A DNA stretch of 64,000 nucleotides from DATBGS01 sp036557885 (GCA_036557885.1 DATBGS010000069.1:25067-89066); one strand, 5' to 3'; positions 8,064-16,787 are shown, counted from the stretch's first letter. Made by a program: numbers and translations. The notes: generated by a model from the sequence alone, not told the origin.

Positions 8064-9317
8064 ATGGAGGAACCATCGCCAAAGCCGCAGGCTCAGACGC
8101 TGCCTGGACCACCTGGAGAACCCAAGAAGCTGCGCCGGGTGCAACTGGTCTTCATCCTGGGCGCGCTCTCCGCCTTCGGGCCGCTCTCCATTGACATGTA
8201 TCTGCCGTCGCTGCCCTCGCTCAGCCAGGAATTTGCTGCTAGCACCTCAGAAACGCAGCTTACCTTGAGCGCCTGCCTTCTTGGTCTGGCCGCCGGACAG
8301 ATCATCGCAGGCCCACTCAGCGACGCGCTGGGACGCAAGCGCCCGCTGCTCATCGGGCTGACAATGTACGCGCTGGCCTCGCTCCTTTGCACCCTGGCGC
8401 CATCCGTCTTTCTGCTGGTAGCCCTGCGCTTCTTGCAGGGCCTCTCCGGTGCGGCAGGCATCGTCATCGCCCGCGCCATCGTGCGCGACCTGCATTCGGG
8501 CGTCGCGCTGGCTAAATTCTTCTCCGTACTCCTGCTGGTGAACGGCCTGGCGCCCATCCTCGCGCCGATCTTTGGTGGGCTGCTGCTGCGCTTCACCTCC
8601 TGGCGCGGCGTCTTTGTCACCCTGACCATTATTGGCGCGCTGCTGGTCCTCGCTGCTGCTACCGGCCTCAGCGAAACTCTGCCCCCAGACCGCCGTCAGA
8701 CCGGCGGCCTCCGCGCCACGCTCGCCACCTTTCGCCAGTTACTCGCCACGCGCGCATTTCTGGGCTTTGCGCTGTCGTCCGGGTTGGCCTTTGCTGCCAT
8801 GTTCTCCTATATTTCGGGTTCCCCTTTTGTCCTGCAAGATCTCTACGGCGTCTCTCCCCAGGTGTTTAGCCTCATTTTCGGGACAAACGCCCTCGGCATC
8901 GTGATTGCCGGTCAGATCAATGGGCGGCTGGTCGGACGGGTAGCACTGCTCAAGCTGCTGGCTTGCGGATTAAGCGCTACGGCAACAGGCGGCGTCGCCT
9001 TACTGCTCGTCGTCAGCAGCGGCAGTATTGGGTTGGCCGGTATCCTACCAGCCCTGTTTGTGATGGTCGCCAGCCTTGGACTGGTCCTTCCCAACGCAAC
9101 TTCGCTGGCGCTCTCCGGCCAACCCCGCATCGCTGGGAGCGCATCCGCGCTGGTGGGCGTGCTGCAATTCTCGATTGGCGCGGCTGCGGCTCCGCTGGTT
9201 GGCTCATTTGGCGCCAGAACCGCGCTGCCTATGGCAACCGTGATTGCTGTGCTGGGCCTCAGTGCGTTGGGAGTCTTTCTGCTGCTTGGGCGCAGAAGCG
9301 AGCCACAGGCCCAATGA
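8064..9317 (+). CDS. MFS drug-resistance exporter, Bcr/CflA-like
   Basis: About 417 residues with the 12-helix major facilitator pattern. The first helix has the Bcr/CflA family signature (LGALSAFGPLSIDMYLPSLPSL), and the loop 2-3 motif is DALGRKRPLLIG. Members export drugs, sulfonamides or small peptides by proton antiport. The frame is open upstream to a GTG at 7953, but that part overlaps the aminotransferase and consists of a 9-base periodic repeat. I therefore place the start at the ATG at 8064; a GTG at 8043 or 8052 is possible. The predicted cytoplasmic N-terminal tail (about 24 residues, Pro-rich) precedes helix 1. Confidence 0.88.
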   Translation: MEEPSPKPQAQTLPGPPGEPKKLRRVQLVFILGALSAFGPLSIDMYLPSLPSLSQEFAASTSETQLTLSACLLGLAAGQIIAGPLSDALGRKRPLLIGLTMYALASLLCTLAPSVFLLVALRFLQGLSGAAGIVIARAIVRDLHSGVALAKFFSVLLLVNGLAPILAPIFGGLLLRFTSWRGVFVTLTIIGALLVLAAATGLSETLPPDRRQTGGLRATLATFRQLLATRAFLGFALSSGLAFAAMFSYISGSPFVLQDLYGVSPQVFSLIFGTNALGIVIAGQINGRLVGRVALLKLLACGLSATATGGVALLLVVSSGSIGLAGILPALFVMVASLGLVLPNATSLALSGQPRIAGSASALVGVLQFSIGAAAAPLVGSFGARTALPMATVIAVLGLSALGVFLLLGRRSEPQAQ

Positions 9318-9343
9318 GAACAGCGTTCATGAAAGGGGCATCA

Positions 9344-9970
9344 ATGGGCGAGGATGATCCACTTTCCGCACACGACATCACGATCATCACACGCTATCTT
9401 GACGTTGACCTGCTCCCCGCGCACGCCCCACTCGCCGTTGTCCTGGGAACGCGCCTGCCAACGCCCGCCCACATAGCGGCGCAATTATTCCATCAGGGCG
9501 TGGTAGATTGGATACTGCTGACAGGCGGGCGCAACAAGCTTTCAGGGGAAATTGAGTCGGAAGCCCACCAGCAAATACTGCTGGAGCAAAGCGTGCCAGC
9601 AGCGCGTATCCTCATTGAAAACCGCTCAACTAGTACCCAGGAAAACGTTCTTTTTTCGCTGCCTGCTCTGCAAGAGGCACACCTGCTTGAGCACCTAGAG
9701 CACGTGCTGGTCATCAGCAAATGGTTTCATTGTCGCCGGGGCATGATGACCCTGAAACGTCATCTGCCTACAGGCACTCACTATTTTGCGGTTTCTTACG
9801 AGCCAACCGTTATTCCAGCCACCAACGAGCCAGTACCCATCCGGCGCAATTCCTGGTGGCAGCACGAAGCATCGCGGCACATTATCCTTCAGGAGTGGGA
9901 GAAAATTCCGCGCTACCTTCAGCAAGGAACGCTGGCTGAGATACGCCGCGTAGGAGATGCGTGGGTGTAG
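9344..9970 (+). CDS. YdcF/SanA-like DUF218 protein
   Basis: About 208 residues of the DUF218 (YdcF/ElyC/SanA) family. Diagnostic segments: AVVLGTRLPTPAHIAAQLF, WILLTGG, ESEAHQQILLEQSVPAARILIENRSTSTQENVLFS, and VISKWFHCRRGMMTLKRHLP. E. coli YdcF binds S-adenosylmethionine and ElyC affects envelope synthesis, but the activity is not settled. Of three in-frame ATGs (9314, 9329, 9344) I chose 9344, because AAAGGGG lies six bases upstream of it. The ATG at 9314 overlaps the MFS stop and could give coupling. No signal peptide or membrane anchor is seen, unlike SanA and ElyC. Confidence 0.85.
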   Translation: MGEDDPLSAHDITIITRYLDVDLLPAHAPLAVVLGTRLPTPAHIAAQLFHQGVVDWILLTGGRNKLSGEIESEAHQQILLEQSVPAARILIENRSTSTQENVLFSLPALQEAHLLEHLEHVLVISKWFHCRRGMMTLKRHLPTGTHYFAVSYEPTVIPATNEPVPIRRNSWWQHEASRHIILQEWEKIPRYLQQGTLAEIRRVGDAWV

Positions 9971-9996
9971 AGACATGGGCAGAGAGGGAAAGCAGC

Positions 9997-10797
9997 ATGC
10001 CCCACTATCACTGGGCAACCTGTCCACCAGCCACGCGCAACCAGGGAGAGATGTTGGTTGCAGAGATACAGCACATGCTGGGAGATGCCCTCACTGGCAT
10101 CTATCTGCATGGCTCGCTGGCAATGGGCTGCTTTAATCCGGCGCGCAGCGATCTGGATGTGCTGGTCGTTACAAAGCGCTCTATGACGCTTAATGAGAAG
10201 CGCGCCAGCGCCGAAATGCTGCTGTGTATCTCGGCTCACCCTCATCCGATAGAGATCAGCTTTCTCAGCCTGGACGACCTTTCGCCCTGGCGCTACCCCA
10301 CGCCGTATCAATTTCACTACAGCGAAGACTGGCGCGAACGGCAGATTGTTTCGCTTGCCAATGGAGACTGGCTGCGCTGGAACGACACACAGCCAACGGA
10401 TGCTGATCTAGCCGCACACTTCACCGTCACGCGAGCGCGAGGCATCTGTCTCGTCGGCCAACCAATTGCTGAAGCGCTACCCATTGTCCCGCCATCAGAC
10501 TATCGCGCCTCGATTCTTGCCGACGTTGAGGATTTCACTACTGGCCGCATTGCCCCTGCCACAAATACAGTTTATTTTGTGCTCAACGCCTGCCGCGTGC
10601 TGGCCTATCTGCAAGAAGGACACATCTTCTCAAAGGAGGAAGGCGGCGAGTGGGCGCTCGCGCATCTCTCATCGGAGTTTCATAGGCTGATTGCGCAGGC
10701 GCTTGCAGCCTATCGGGAAGACGGTCAGGAACAGATTGATGGAGCAGCATTGGGGCAGTTTGTCGCATATGTGGATGGGCGGCTGAAGCAGCGCTAG
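9997..10797 (+). CDS. AadA-like nucleotidyltransferase
   Basis: About 266 residues in two parts. The N-terminal nucleotidyltransferase core has YLHGSLAMGCFNPARSDLDVLVV, with the GS motif and the DxD pair that binds Mg-ATP. The C-terminal helical region (VYFVLNACRVLAYLQEG...SKEEGGEWAL) matches the DUF4111 region of AadA/aminoglycoside 3''(9)-adenylyltransferases. Known relatives adenylylate streptomycin and spectinomycin, but many chromosomal homologues have unknown substrates, so resistance is only possible. ATG 9997 is chosen over GTG 9961 because of the upstream GAGAGGGAAAG. It closes the plus-strand run and faces the minus-strand gene at 10817. Confidence 0.85.
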   Translation: MPHYHWATCPPATRNQGEMLVAEIQHMLGDALTGIYLHGSLAMGCFNPARSDLDVLVVTKRSMTLNEKRASAEMLLCISAHPHPIEISFLSLDDLSPWRYPTPYQFHYSEDWRERQIVSLANGDWLRWNDTQPTDADLAAHFTVTRARGICLVGQPIAEALPIVPPSDYRASILADVEDFTTGRIAPATNTVYFVLNACRVLAYLQEGHIFSKEEGGEWALAHLSSEFHRLIAQALAAYREDGQEQIDGAALGQFVAYVDGRLKQR

Positions 10798-10816
10798 TTA
10801 CCAGCCCATCAATGGC

Positions 10817-11314
10817 CTATTCGTGTACCGTCTCCAGGTGCCAGGGCGTCTCTGGCAGGGTGGCCTCTTTGAGCGCTTTGCGGAAGTCATCAAAGCGCGG
10901 CAGATCATCGCGGTAGAGCACCAGCGCGCGATGCACGCCGCGCGCGCCCACTCTCTTATAGACCGTCACGCTGATGATCTTTTTATTGGTGAACTGCTCC
11001 TCTTTGACGCGCACAAAGCGCTCCCAGGGAATCACCAGCGGCTCCTGCCCGGCCTCCTCGCGGATGAACGCCTCTGGCGTGATTTTCAGGGTAAAGGGCG
11101 CGGGCGCAATCATGCGCAGATACCAGATAAAACCCGCAATCAACAGCAGGCCCATGATGGCGCTAATAAGCGCGGAGCGGCCCTCGTAAAAGACCACCCC
11201 AATCACAAACAGGCCCAGCACGAACAACATGATAGCTGTTCCATAGCGCCGCCCAGGAGTCAGGCCAGGGCTAGAGAACTCTAGCGTGGTGGATGCCGAA
11301 ATATCTTGTGCCAT
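10817..11314 (-). CDS. two-helix membrane protein with a PH-like C-terminal domain
   Basis: A 165-residue protein. After a 25-residue polar N terminus come two hydrophobic helices (about residues 26-45 and 48-67) joined by the short loop YEGRSAL. A soluble region follows, starting FTLKITPEAFIREEAGQEPLVIPWERFVRVKEEQ. The pattern ITPEAF...IPWERF..V resembles small bacterial PH-like/YcxB-type membrane proteins, an assignment by pattern only. It lies 76 bases downstream of the PhzF-like gene and could belong to the NAD salvage transcript. Function unknown. Confidence 0.7.
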   Translation of the reverse strand: MAQDISASTTLEFSSPGLTPGRRYGTAIMLFVLGLFVIGVVFYEGRSALISAIMGLLLIAGFIWYLRMIAPAPFTLKITPEAFIREEAGQEPLVIPWERFVRVKEEQFTNKKIISVTVYKRVGARGVHRALVLYRDDLPRFDDFRKALKEATLPETPWHLETVHE

Positions 11315-11390
11315 ATAAACAGGTTACTTCTTTTCTTCATTGAGGGGTAGGCTTCTCTCTTTCAGCAACTGCATCTTATCATAATATGCT

Positions 11391-12317
11391 TTAGGAGTTC
11401 GCTGCTGGTATCGTCCGCTGTTCTTCCGAGAGGATGCGCGCCTGGCCGGTGATGCGCGTGCGGGTAATCATACCACCTTCTACCAGCACCTCCGCCCGCA
11501 TCAAACTGGGCTGGCCCATTGCATCACCTTGCCCAACTGAAAGAACCTGCCAGCCATGCTCTGATGGAGCATTGGCGCCAGCGTGTATCAAATACGCTGC
11601 GAGCGCAGCAGCGGCCACACCAGTTGCCGGGTCTTCCAAATAGCCAGCGTTTTTGGGGAACTGACGCGCCTCCGCCTGAAGCTGTGGCGAGCGGGTTCGC
11701 AGGGTAAAGGGATAGAGGCCAGTGGTAGCATAGCGCTCGCAAAGCTGGCGCACCTGCTCTTGTGATGGCTGGAGGCTATCAAGTGTCACCACATCTTGAA
11801 GAGGAATCATCATCTTGGAGCGCGAAACCGAGACGTTCTGGATGGGTCCAACACGCTCGTCAATCACCTGCGCATCAACGCCAAGCACCGCAGCCACTTC
11901 CTCCTTGATAGGCTGACGCCCAGGCTGCCTCTCAAAAAAGGTGGGCGGAAACTGCTCCACCGTCACCCAGAGTTGCCCATCCTCGCGCCGCCACTCCAGC
12001 GGCAGCACACCCAGCGGCGTCTCCACCTGCACCAGCGATTTTGTGATGTGCCGCTGTTCCACCAGCACCGTCAGCGCGCCAACGGTGGCATGGACACACA
12101 TCTCCATCTCGTGCAGCGGCACAAAGTAGCGCAGGCGCAGTGCGGCATCAGCAGATTGTGGAGCAACAACAAAAGCCGTCTCGCAGCCAAACGCGGCAGC
12201 CATAGCCTGCATCTGTGCCGTACTCAGCGCGTCAGCATTCAGCACAACCGGGCAAGGGTTGCCGCCCTCGCTCGTTCTGCCAAAGACGCGCGTATACATT
12301 ACCGAAAGCGCTGCCAT
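11391..12317 (-). CDS. PhzF-like isomerase/epimerase family protein
   Basis: About 308 residues. The PhzF/DapF-like fold is shown by the N-terminal VFGRTSEGGNPCPVVLNAD, the catalytic-type segment FGCETAFVV, LRYFVPLHEMEMCVHATVGAL and the C-terminal NAGYLEDPATGVAAAALAAYL. Family members isomerise dihydrohydroxyanthranilate in phenazine synthesis, but most homologues lie outside phenazine clusters and have unknown substrates. The ATG at 12317 has GGAGG four bases upstream. A GTG at 12338 overlapping the pncB stop is the alternative. Its place behind the NAD salvage genes suggests co-transcription. Confidence 0.85.
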   Translation of the reverse strand: MAALSVMYTRVFGRTSEGGNPCPVVLNADALSTAQMQAMAAAFGCETAFVVAPQSADAALRLRYFVPLHEMEMCVHATVGALTVLVEQRHITKSLVQVETPLGVLPLEWRREDGQLWVTVEQFPPTFFERQPGRQPIKEEVAAVLGVDAQVIDERVGPIQNVSVSRSKMMIPLQDVVTLDSLQPSQEQVRQLCERYATTGLYPFTLRTRSPQLQAEARQFPKNAGYLEDPATGVAAAALAAYLIHAGANAPSEHGWQVLSVGQGDAMGQPSLMRAEVLVEGGMITRTRITGQARILSEEQRTIPAANS

Positions 12318-12334
12318 ACGTCCTCCATGCGTCC

Positions 12335-13690
12335 TCACTTTACCGGCTCCAGGGCCGGATTGTCGCAGGCGCGGCGGCCAATTTTAGCCAGATCGCGCCA
12401 CTCGCCCAGCACCTTCACGCGCACAATATCCGCCGTATAGTCGTTGACGGTGCCCGCCTCATCCGAATTGGAAAAAAGCGCCGAGCCAACCGCGTAAATA
12501 TCCACCGGAGTGCCAATCTGCTCAAACAAATCTATTTTCTTCGGCGTAAAGCCGCCGCTGACCACGATCTTCACCGCCTGGCACCATTCCCTGGCGCGCT
12601 GATGCCATTCCAGCGGCAAGCCCCAATCCTGCCAGGCGCGGTCCATCGCCTGGCGCATCTTAAACACCAGCCGGGGATTGACGCCATTATCCAGCTTTGG
12701 GTCGCCCAGCGGCTCCAGCGAGACATCGCGGACACTGCCGCTGGTATCAGGACGCACCCCATACAGGCGATATTTCTCCGCCTCATCTGGTGTATTCGCA
12801 TCCGTCAATTCGCGGAAGCGCACAAAAAGCGCGCGCATCACCTCCAGTGTCGTGCCCACGCAATCGTTATAGAAATCCACCAGGGCAATGCGCGGAATAC
12901 CAACCTGACAATATTCAGAGAAGGCCAGCATCGTTTCAACTGTATCGCCCAGGAACGACGCGATGGCCGCGTGTGCCACTGTTCCTCCCCCATAGCCGCC
13001 CCACCAGTCGCCCTGCGCGTCGGTGGAGATAAACGAATCAAGCGTATGGGCATAGGTACGATTAAAAAGCTGGACCGCAATCTGATAGGCGTAGCCATCG
13101 GCGGCCTGCACCTCGTGCGCGTCAAAACGCGCCGGAAAGAACAGCACCGGCTTGCCACGCGCCGCCACCAGCACATTGTAGACGTTGGTGGCGATGCGGC
13201 TCCCGCGTGTCAGCGTGCCCAGCGTGGGTGTCTCCAGCAGCGCAAAATCGCGGTAGCGCCCGCGCACCTTGAGCACCGGCTCCACTTGGCGCGGGTCGCC
13301 ATCATAGCGCGCCACTGTCCCATCCTGCACCGCCTGCACCTCAAGCTGCTCAAACGTATTATGAAAGCGCCCGCCTTCATCAAAGTAGCCGGTGCATTCG
13401 CGCAGCATGGCAATCGCTTTATCCACCCCTACCACAATGCTCATCGGCTTGCGCCGCGTGAACCACTGCATCTCTACCTCGATATTGCCCACTTCTACCT
13501 GCGACAGATCAAGGCCCAGCGGTGCCAGATCGCGCGAAGTCCCACCAAAGTGATAGCCCGCGCGCGCCAGATCAGCTAGCAGCGCGACGATATTGTAGAA
13601 ATACTTATCGGAATACCAGCCGGCGCGCATCCGCTCCACATCCAGTTTAAAGATCGAGGTAGGCAAGCGCTTGCTATCAAAGACGCTCAT
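12335..13690 (-). CDS. pncB: nicotinate phosphoribosyltransferase
   Basis: A 451-residue enzyme that converts nicotinate and PRPP to nicotinate mononucleotide, the committing step of the Preiss-Handler NAD salvage route. It begins with the typical LDVERMRAGWYSDKYF segment. It carries LLETPTLGTLTRGSRIATN, the FPARFDAHEVQAADGYAY region, GTVAHA (236-241) in place of the common GT(S)AHA loop, IALVDFYND and the phosphate-binding IVVSGGFTPKKIDLFE near the end. It lies 21 bases behind the nicotinamidase gene in the same transcript, which supports the assignment. Nicotinamide phosphoribosyltransferase is a less likely alternative. Confidence 0.9.
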   Translation of the reverse strand: MSVFDSKRLPTSIFKLDVERMRAGWYSDKYFYNIVALLADLARAGYHFGGTSRDLAPLGLDLSQVEVGNIEVEMQWFTRRKPMSIVVGVDKAIAMLRECTGYFDEGGRFHNTFEQLEVQAVQDGTVARYDGDPRQVEPVLKVRGRYRDFALLETPTLGTLTRGSRIATNVYNVLVAARGKPVLFFPARFDAHEVQAADGYAYQIAVQLFNRTYAHTLDSFISTDAQGDWWGGYGGGTVAHAAIASFLGDTVETMLAFSEYCQVGIPRIALVDFYNDCVGTTLEVMRALFVRFRELTDANTPDEAEKYRLYGVRPDTSGSVRDVSLEPLGDPKLDNGVNPRLVFKMRQAMDRAWQDWGLPLEWHQRAREWCQAVKIVVSGGFTPKKIDLFEQIGTPVDIYAVGSALFSNSDEAGTVNDYTADIVRVKVLGEWRDLAKIGRRACDNPALEPVK

Positions 13691-13711
13691 CGTGTGTGCT
13701 CCCCGTTCGCC

Positions 13712-14437
13712 TTACTCGATGGCGCGCACCACTTCTGCGCCATTCAGCCGCAAATGGTAGAGAAAGACCAGATGCAGAAAATCGCCGTCATGGGGCAGAG
13801 CGCCCATCTCGCGGGCCGCTTGCGCTGGCAGATCATAGGTCTGGACGCAGTTTTCTGGTACAATCACGCGCATGGGCAGGTTGCGCGCGTTGGCGCGGAA
13901 CTTCAGGTGCATGGTTAACTGCTGCACGCAGAGATCGGTGCAGGTGCCCGCCATAATCGCCAGGCTCAAATCAGCATGCTGGTTGAGCCAGCTCTCCAGC
14001 GCAGTTTCTTGAAAAGCGCCCACTGAGTTCTTGGGCACAATCTGGAACAGATCAGCAAAGGGCAACTCCTGCAACTCAGGAATCGTCTCGGATTCGCTCG
14101 TGCCCTCTACGCAGTGCAGCGGGAAGTCATGAAACTCCACTGCATCGTGGCGGTGCGTATCCTGGAGCAGCACAAACTGTTTCACCCCCGCGTTGTAGGC
14201 ATCTTGAAAAAGCTGCTGAATGGCGGGAATCAGCGCGTGCACACGTGGGCTGGCGAGGTTTCCTTCATGGCAAAAGCCATTGATCATATCCACGCACAAC
14301 ACCCCCATACGCTCAGCGGGCACCTCGCTCGTTAGATCGGCCCAACGGAGGGTGGGTAAGTTCGCTTTCCATTCCACCATCCAATCCAGAAACGGGCGAT
14401 GGCTGGCAATAAATTCCGCTTGCTGCGATGCGATCAT
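13712..14437 (-). CDS. pncA: nicotinamidase, isochorismatase-family cysteine hydrolase
   Basis: A 241-residue cysteine hydrolase. The catalytic triad of the family is visible: Asp50 in LCVDMINGFC, Lys136 in IVPKNSVG, and Cys170 in MAGTCTDLC. QDTHRHD (residues 92-98) supplies the metal-binding Asp and His residues found in nicotinamidases. The reaction would be nicotinamide to nicotinate plus ammonia, feeding the adjacent pncB. The ATG at 14437 has GAGGGGG about eight bases upstream. The fold alone would also fit other isochorismatase-like hydrolases, so the pncB and nrtR neighbours carry much of the weight. Confidence 0.85.
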   Translation of the reverse strand: MIASQQAEFIASHRPFLDWMVEWKANLPTLRWADLTSEVPAERMGVLCVDMINGFCHEGNLASPRVHALIPAIQQLFQDAYNAGVKQFVLLQDTHRHDAVEFHDFPLHCVEGTSESETIPELQELPFADLFQIVPKNSVGAFQETALESWLNQHADLSLAIMAGTCTDLCVQQLTMHLKFRANARNLPMRVIVPENCVQTYDLPAQAAREMGALPHDGDFLHLVFLYHLRLNGAEVVRAIE

Positions 14438-14469
14438 ACGTTTGCCCCCTCTCTTGTTCTCCAGGCAGC

Positions 14470-15216
14470 CTACGCCTGTGCTCTGGGGTTAAAACGATAC
14501 AGCCGGGCCGGGCGGTGTGTTCCTTCCGTTTTTAACTCGCCGGTTTCTTCCAGAATGCCGGTGGAGACAATCTTTTTGCGGAAATTGCGCTTGTCTAGCC
14601 TGCGCCCCTTCCCCAAAATCGCCTGATAGACCTGCTGAAGCTCGCTGAGTGTGAATTTTTCCGGCAGGAACTGAAAGCCAATCGTCGTGTATTCCAGCTT
14701 GCCGCGCAGCCGTTGGAGGGTGTAATCGAGGATTTTGGCGTGATCAAAGGCCAGTTGCGGCAGACGATACATCGAATACCAGCCCACATCAGCAGCATCA
14801 TCTGCCGCCTGGGGGTGCAGTTGCTTGTGGTCCACCAGCGCAAAATAGGCCACCGTAATCACGCGGGTGCGCGGGTCGCGCCCTGGGTCGCCAAAGGTAT
14901 ACAACTGCTCCAGATAGAGGTCGCGCAGGCCCGTCTCCTCTTCCAGTTCGCGCCGCGCCGACTCCTCCAGCGACTCGTGCATCTCAATAAAGCCGCCCGG
15001 AATCGCCCAGTAGCCCTCGTAGGGCCAGTGCTTGCGCTTAATCAGCAGCACCTTGAGATCGCCCTCTTGCAAGGTCAGGATGACAACATCCACCGTCACC
15101 GATGGCCGTTCCCACTTGCTCGCATCATAGTGATGCTCGGCAGCTTCAGATAGGGCTTGCGACCCCTGCTGCGCTGGTTCTGTTTCCTGGTGCTCGCGCG
15201 AAACATCCGCACTCAT
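14470..15216 (-). CDS. nrtR: NrtR-type transcriptional regulator of NAD metabolism (Nudix + winged helix)
   Basis: A 248-residue protein from the ATG at 15216, which has GGAGGGG seven bases upstream; longer starts have no ribosome site. A Nudix fold (about residues 39-160) is followed by a C-terminal winged-helix-like region (FTLSELQQVYQAILGKGRRLDKRNFRKKI). That fusion defines NrtR, a repressor released by ADP-ribose. The Nudix box at residues 75-97 matches GX5EX7REUXEEXGU at every fixed position. Many NrtR proteins have lost this, so this one may still hydrolyse ADP-ribose-like substrates. It leads the nrtR-pncA-pncB-phzF run and likely controls itself through the inverted repeat at 15243-15269. 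Confidence 0.9.
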   Translation of the reverse strand: MSADVSREHQETEPAQQGSQALSEAAEHHYDASKWERPSVTVDVVILTLQEGDLKVLLIKRKHWPYEGYWAIPGGFIEMHESLEESARRELEEETGLRDLYLEQLYTFGDPGRDPRTRVITVAYFALVDHKQLHPQAADDAADVGWYSMYRLPQLAFDHAKILDYTLQRLRGKLEYTTIGFQFLPEKFTLSELQQVYQAILGKGRRLDKRNFRKKIVSTGILEETGELKTEGTHRPARLYRFNPRAQA

Positions 15217-15242
15217 GCAAAGACCCCTCCTCGTGAATACAC

Positions 15243-15269
15243 GAATAAGTGTACTCTTTACACTTATTC
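15243..15269. promoter_or_regulatory. putative NrtR operator, perfect inverted repeat
   Basis: GAATAAGTGTA and its exact reverse complement TACACTTATTC are separated by five bases (CTCTT). The repeat overlaps the -10 box of the nrtR promoter and covers the expected transcription start, where a repressor would block initiation. The site assignment comes from position and symmetry, not from comparison with known NrtR motifs. Confidence 0.75.
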
Positions 15270-15294
15270 TACTTCGGCGTAGAGAACATGTCAA
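15266..15294 (-). promoter_or_regulatory. promoter of the nrtR-pncA-pncB operon
   Basis: On the minus strand TTGACA (15294-15289) is followed after 17 bases by TAGAAT (15271-15266), a near-consensus vegetative promoter. It lies 50-80 bases upstream of the nrtR ATG. The -10 box is partly inside the inverted repeat described separately. Confidence 0.82.
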
Positions 15295-15446
15295 GCCAGG
15301 AGTTCCATCCCTCATAATACACCAGCGGCAGCCCAGCGCGTTGCCCTGGCATACTCTCTGCAAATACGACGCCCGCTGTTCGCAGCGCTCTCACCAAACC
15401 TTTCTCTCACCACATTCTCTCTTCTCTGTATAAGGAGCCGCAGGTA

Positions 15447-16787
15447 ATGCAGGAAACGCCTCGTAAAAACTATGATGATCTATTTTCTCCGGTAACGTCT
15501 CACACTCACTCTCGCGCATTCTCCCCGCCAGCCCACCATCAGCAGCGCTGGTACTCAAGAAGCAGCCGAACGTTTCTGCTCTGGGCGGCGATAGGGCTTG
15601 TCCTGCTTACCCTCCCAATAGGGGCCTGGATGCTCTTTCAAGCCACCCAGCGGCAACAGGTGCGGGTTGCCAGGTATCAGCCGGTACAGGCGGACGCGCA
15701 GACCGTCGTTCCTCCAGCGCTTGACCCGGCGCACAAAATAGCCCGCTATATTGACCAGATGGTCGCGCGCCTGTCGCTGGATGAAGAGTTGGGCCAGATG
15801 ATCATCGTCGAGTTTTCTGGCACCAGCTTTAATTCCGATCTTCAGACCATGCTCACCAAGCAACATGCTGGCGGCACCATCCTCTATGCCTGGAACGTCC
15901 ACTCCATTGCCCAGACCGCCGCGCTCAACAAAGCATCCCAGGCTCAGGCGCAGATTCCCCTCTTTATTTCCACCGATCAAGAAGGCGGGTTGGTCAATCG
16001 CCTGCTGCATATTAGCGGCTGGATTCCCTCCGCGCAAGAAATTGGGGCCAGCGGCGACCCAGCGCGCGCTGCGCAGCGCGGCCAGTCGGATGCCCAGGCG
16101 TTGTTGCAGATGGGCATCAATCTTAATCTGGCGCCAGTAGTGGATGTTCAGACCGTCAGCAACAGCGCCACGATTATCCCCACGCGCATGTTTGGCACCA
16201 CACCGCAGCAAGTCGCAACCTTTGCCGGAGCCTATCTGGAGGCGCTGCAAAACGCGGGCGTGATTGGCTGCATCAAGCACTGGCCGGGTCTGGGCAACGC
16301 GACGGTGGACCCCCACGACGCGCTGCCCATCTTCAACCGCAGCCAGGCTGACCTCAACAACATTGACTTTGCGCCCTATCGCCTGTTGATGCAGCAGGGG
16401 CTGGTGAATATGATCATGTCTACCCATGAACTGGTCCCGGCCTACGACCCCAACCTGCCCGCCTCCCTCTCACCCATCCTGATTGACCAGGTGCTGCGCC
16501 ACGATCTGGGCTATCAAGGCGTCGTCATCACCGATGGCCTCTATATGCACGCTTTGGCACGCTGGAGCGTCCCCCAGGCCGCAGTGCTGGCAGTGCTAGC
16601 AGGCAACGACATTCTGCTTGGTCCCACAAACTCCCGCTCGATGCAGCAAGTGCTGGACGCGCTGCGCACGGCCATTGCCAACGGCCAGATCACCAAAGCG
16701 CGTATAGATCAGTCGGTTGAGCGTATCCTCATGCTCAAGATGCGCGCTGGTCTGATTCCTCTGCCTCCTGACCTGAACCAACAGTAA
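15447..16787 (+). CDS. membrane-anchored GH3 glycosidase (beta-N-acetylhexosaminidase-like), copy 1
   Basis: A 446-residue protein. A 40-residue polar N terminus precedes one transmembrane helix (about residues 43-65), then a single GH3 TIM-barrel domain facing outward. NagZ-like signatures: DEELGQMIIVEFSGTSF, PLFISTDQEGGLVNRL, NLAPVVDV, IKHWPGLG (Lys277, His278) with a following DPHDALP loop, and the nucleophile region GVVITDGLYM. NagZ removes N-acetylglucosamine from cell-wall fragments; relatives cut other beta-glycosides. The loop reads KHWPGLG rather than the usual KHFPGHG, so its substrate may differ. ATG 15447 has AAGGAG nine bases upstream. It forms a tandem pair with the next gene. 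Confidence 0.88.
   Translation: MQETPRKNYDDLFSPVTSHTHSRAFSPPAHHQQRWYSRSSRTFLLWAAIGLVLLTLPIGAWMLFQATQRQQVRVARYQPVQADAQTVVPPALDPAHKIARYIDQMVARLSLDEELGQMIIVEFSGTSFNSDLQTMLTKQHAGGTILYAWNVHSIAQTAALNKASQAQAQIPLFISTDQEGGLVNRLLHISGWIPSAQEIGASGDPARAAQRGQSDAQALLQMGINLNLAPVVDVQTVSNSATIIPTRMFGTTPQQVATFAGAYLEALQNAGVIGCIKHWPGLGNATVDPHDALPIFNRSQADLNNIDFAPYRLLMQQGLVNMIMSTHELVPAYDPNLPASLSPILIDQVLRHDLGYQGVVITDGLYMHALARWSVPQAAVLAVLAGNDILLGPTNSRSMQQVLDALRTAIANGQITKARIDQSVERILMLKMRAGLIPLPPDLNQQ

Noticed and set aside
9997..10797. Acquired antibiotic-resistance cassette for the AadA-like gene
   Set aside because: No integron site or mobile gene is nearby; composition matches its neighbours and it sits at the end of a regular gene run.
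12215..13579. Plus-strand open frame of 454 codons
   Set aside because: Antisense to pncB; the minus-strand product has clear enzyme motifs.
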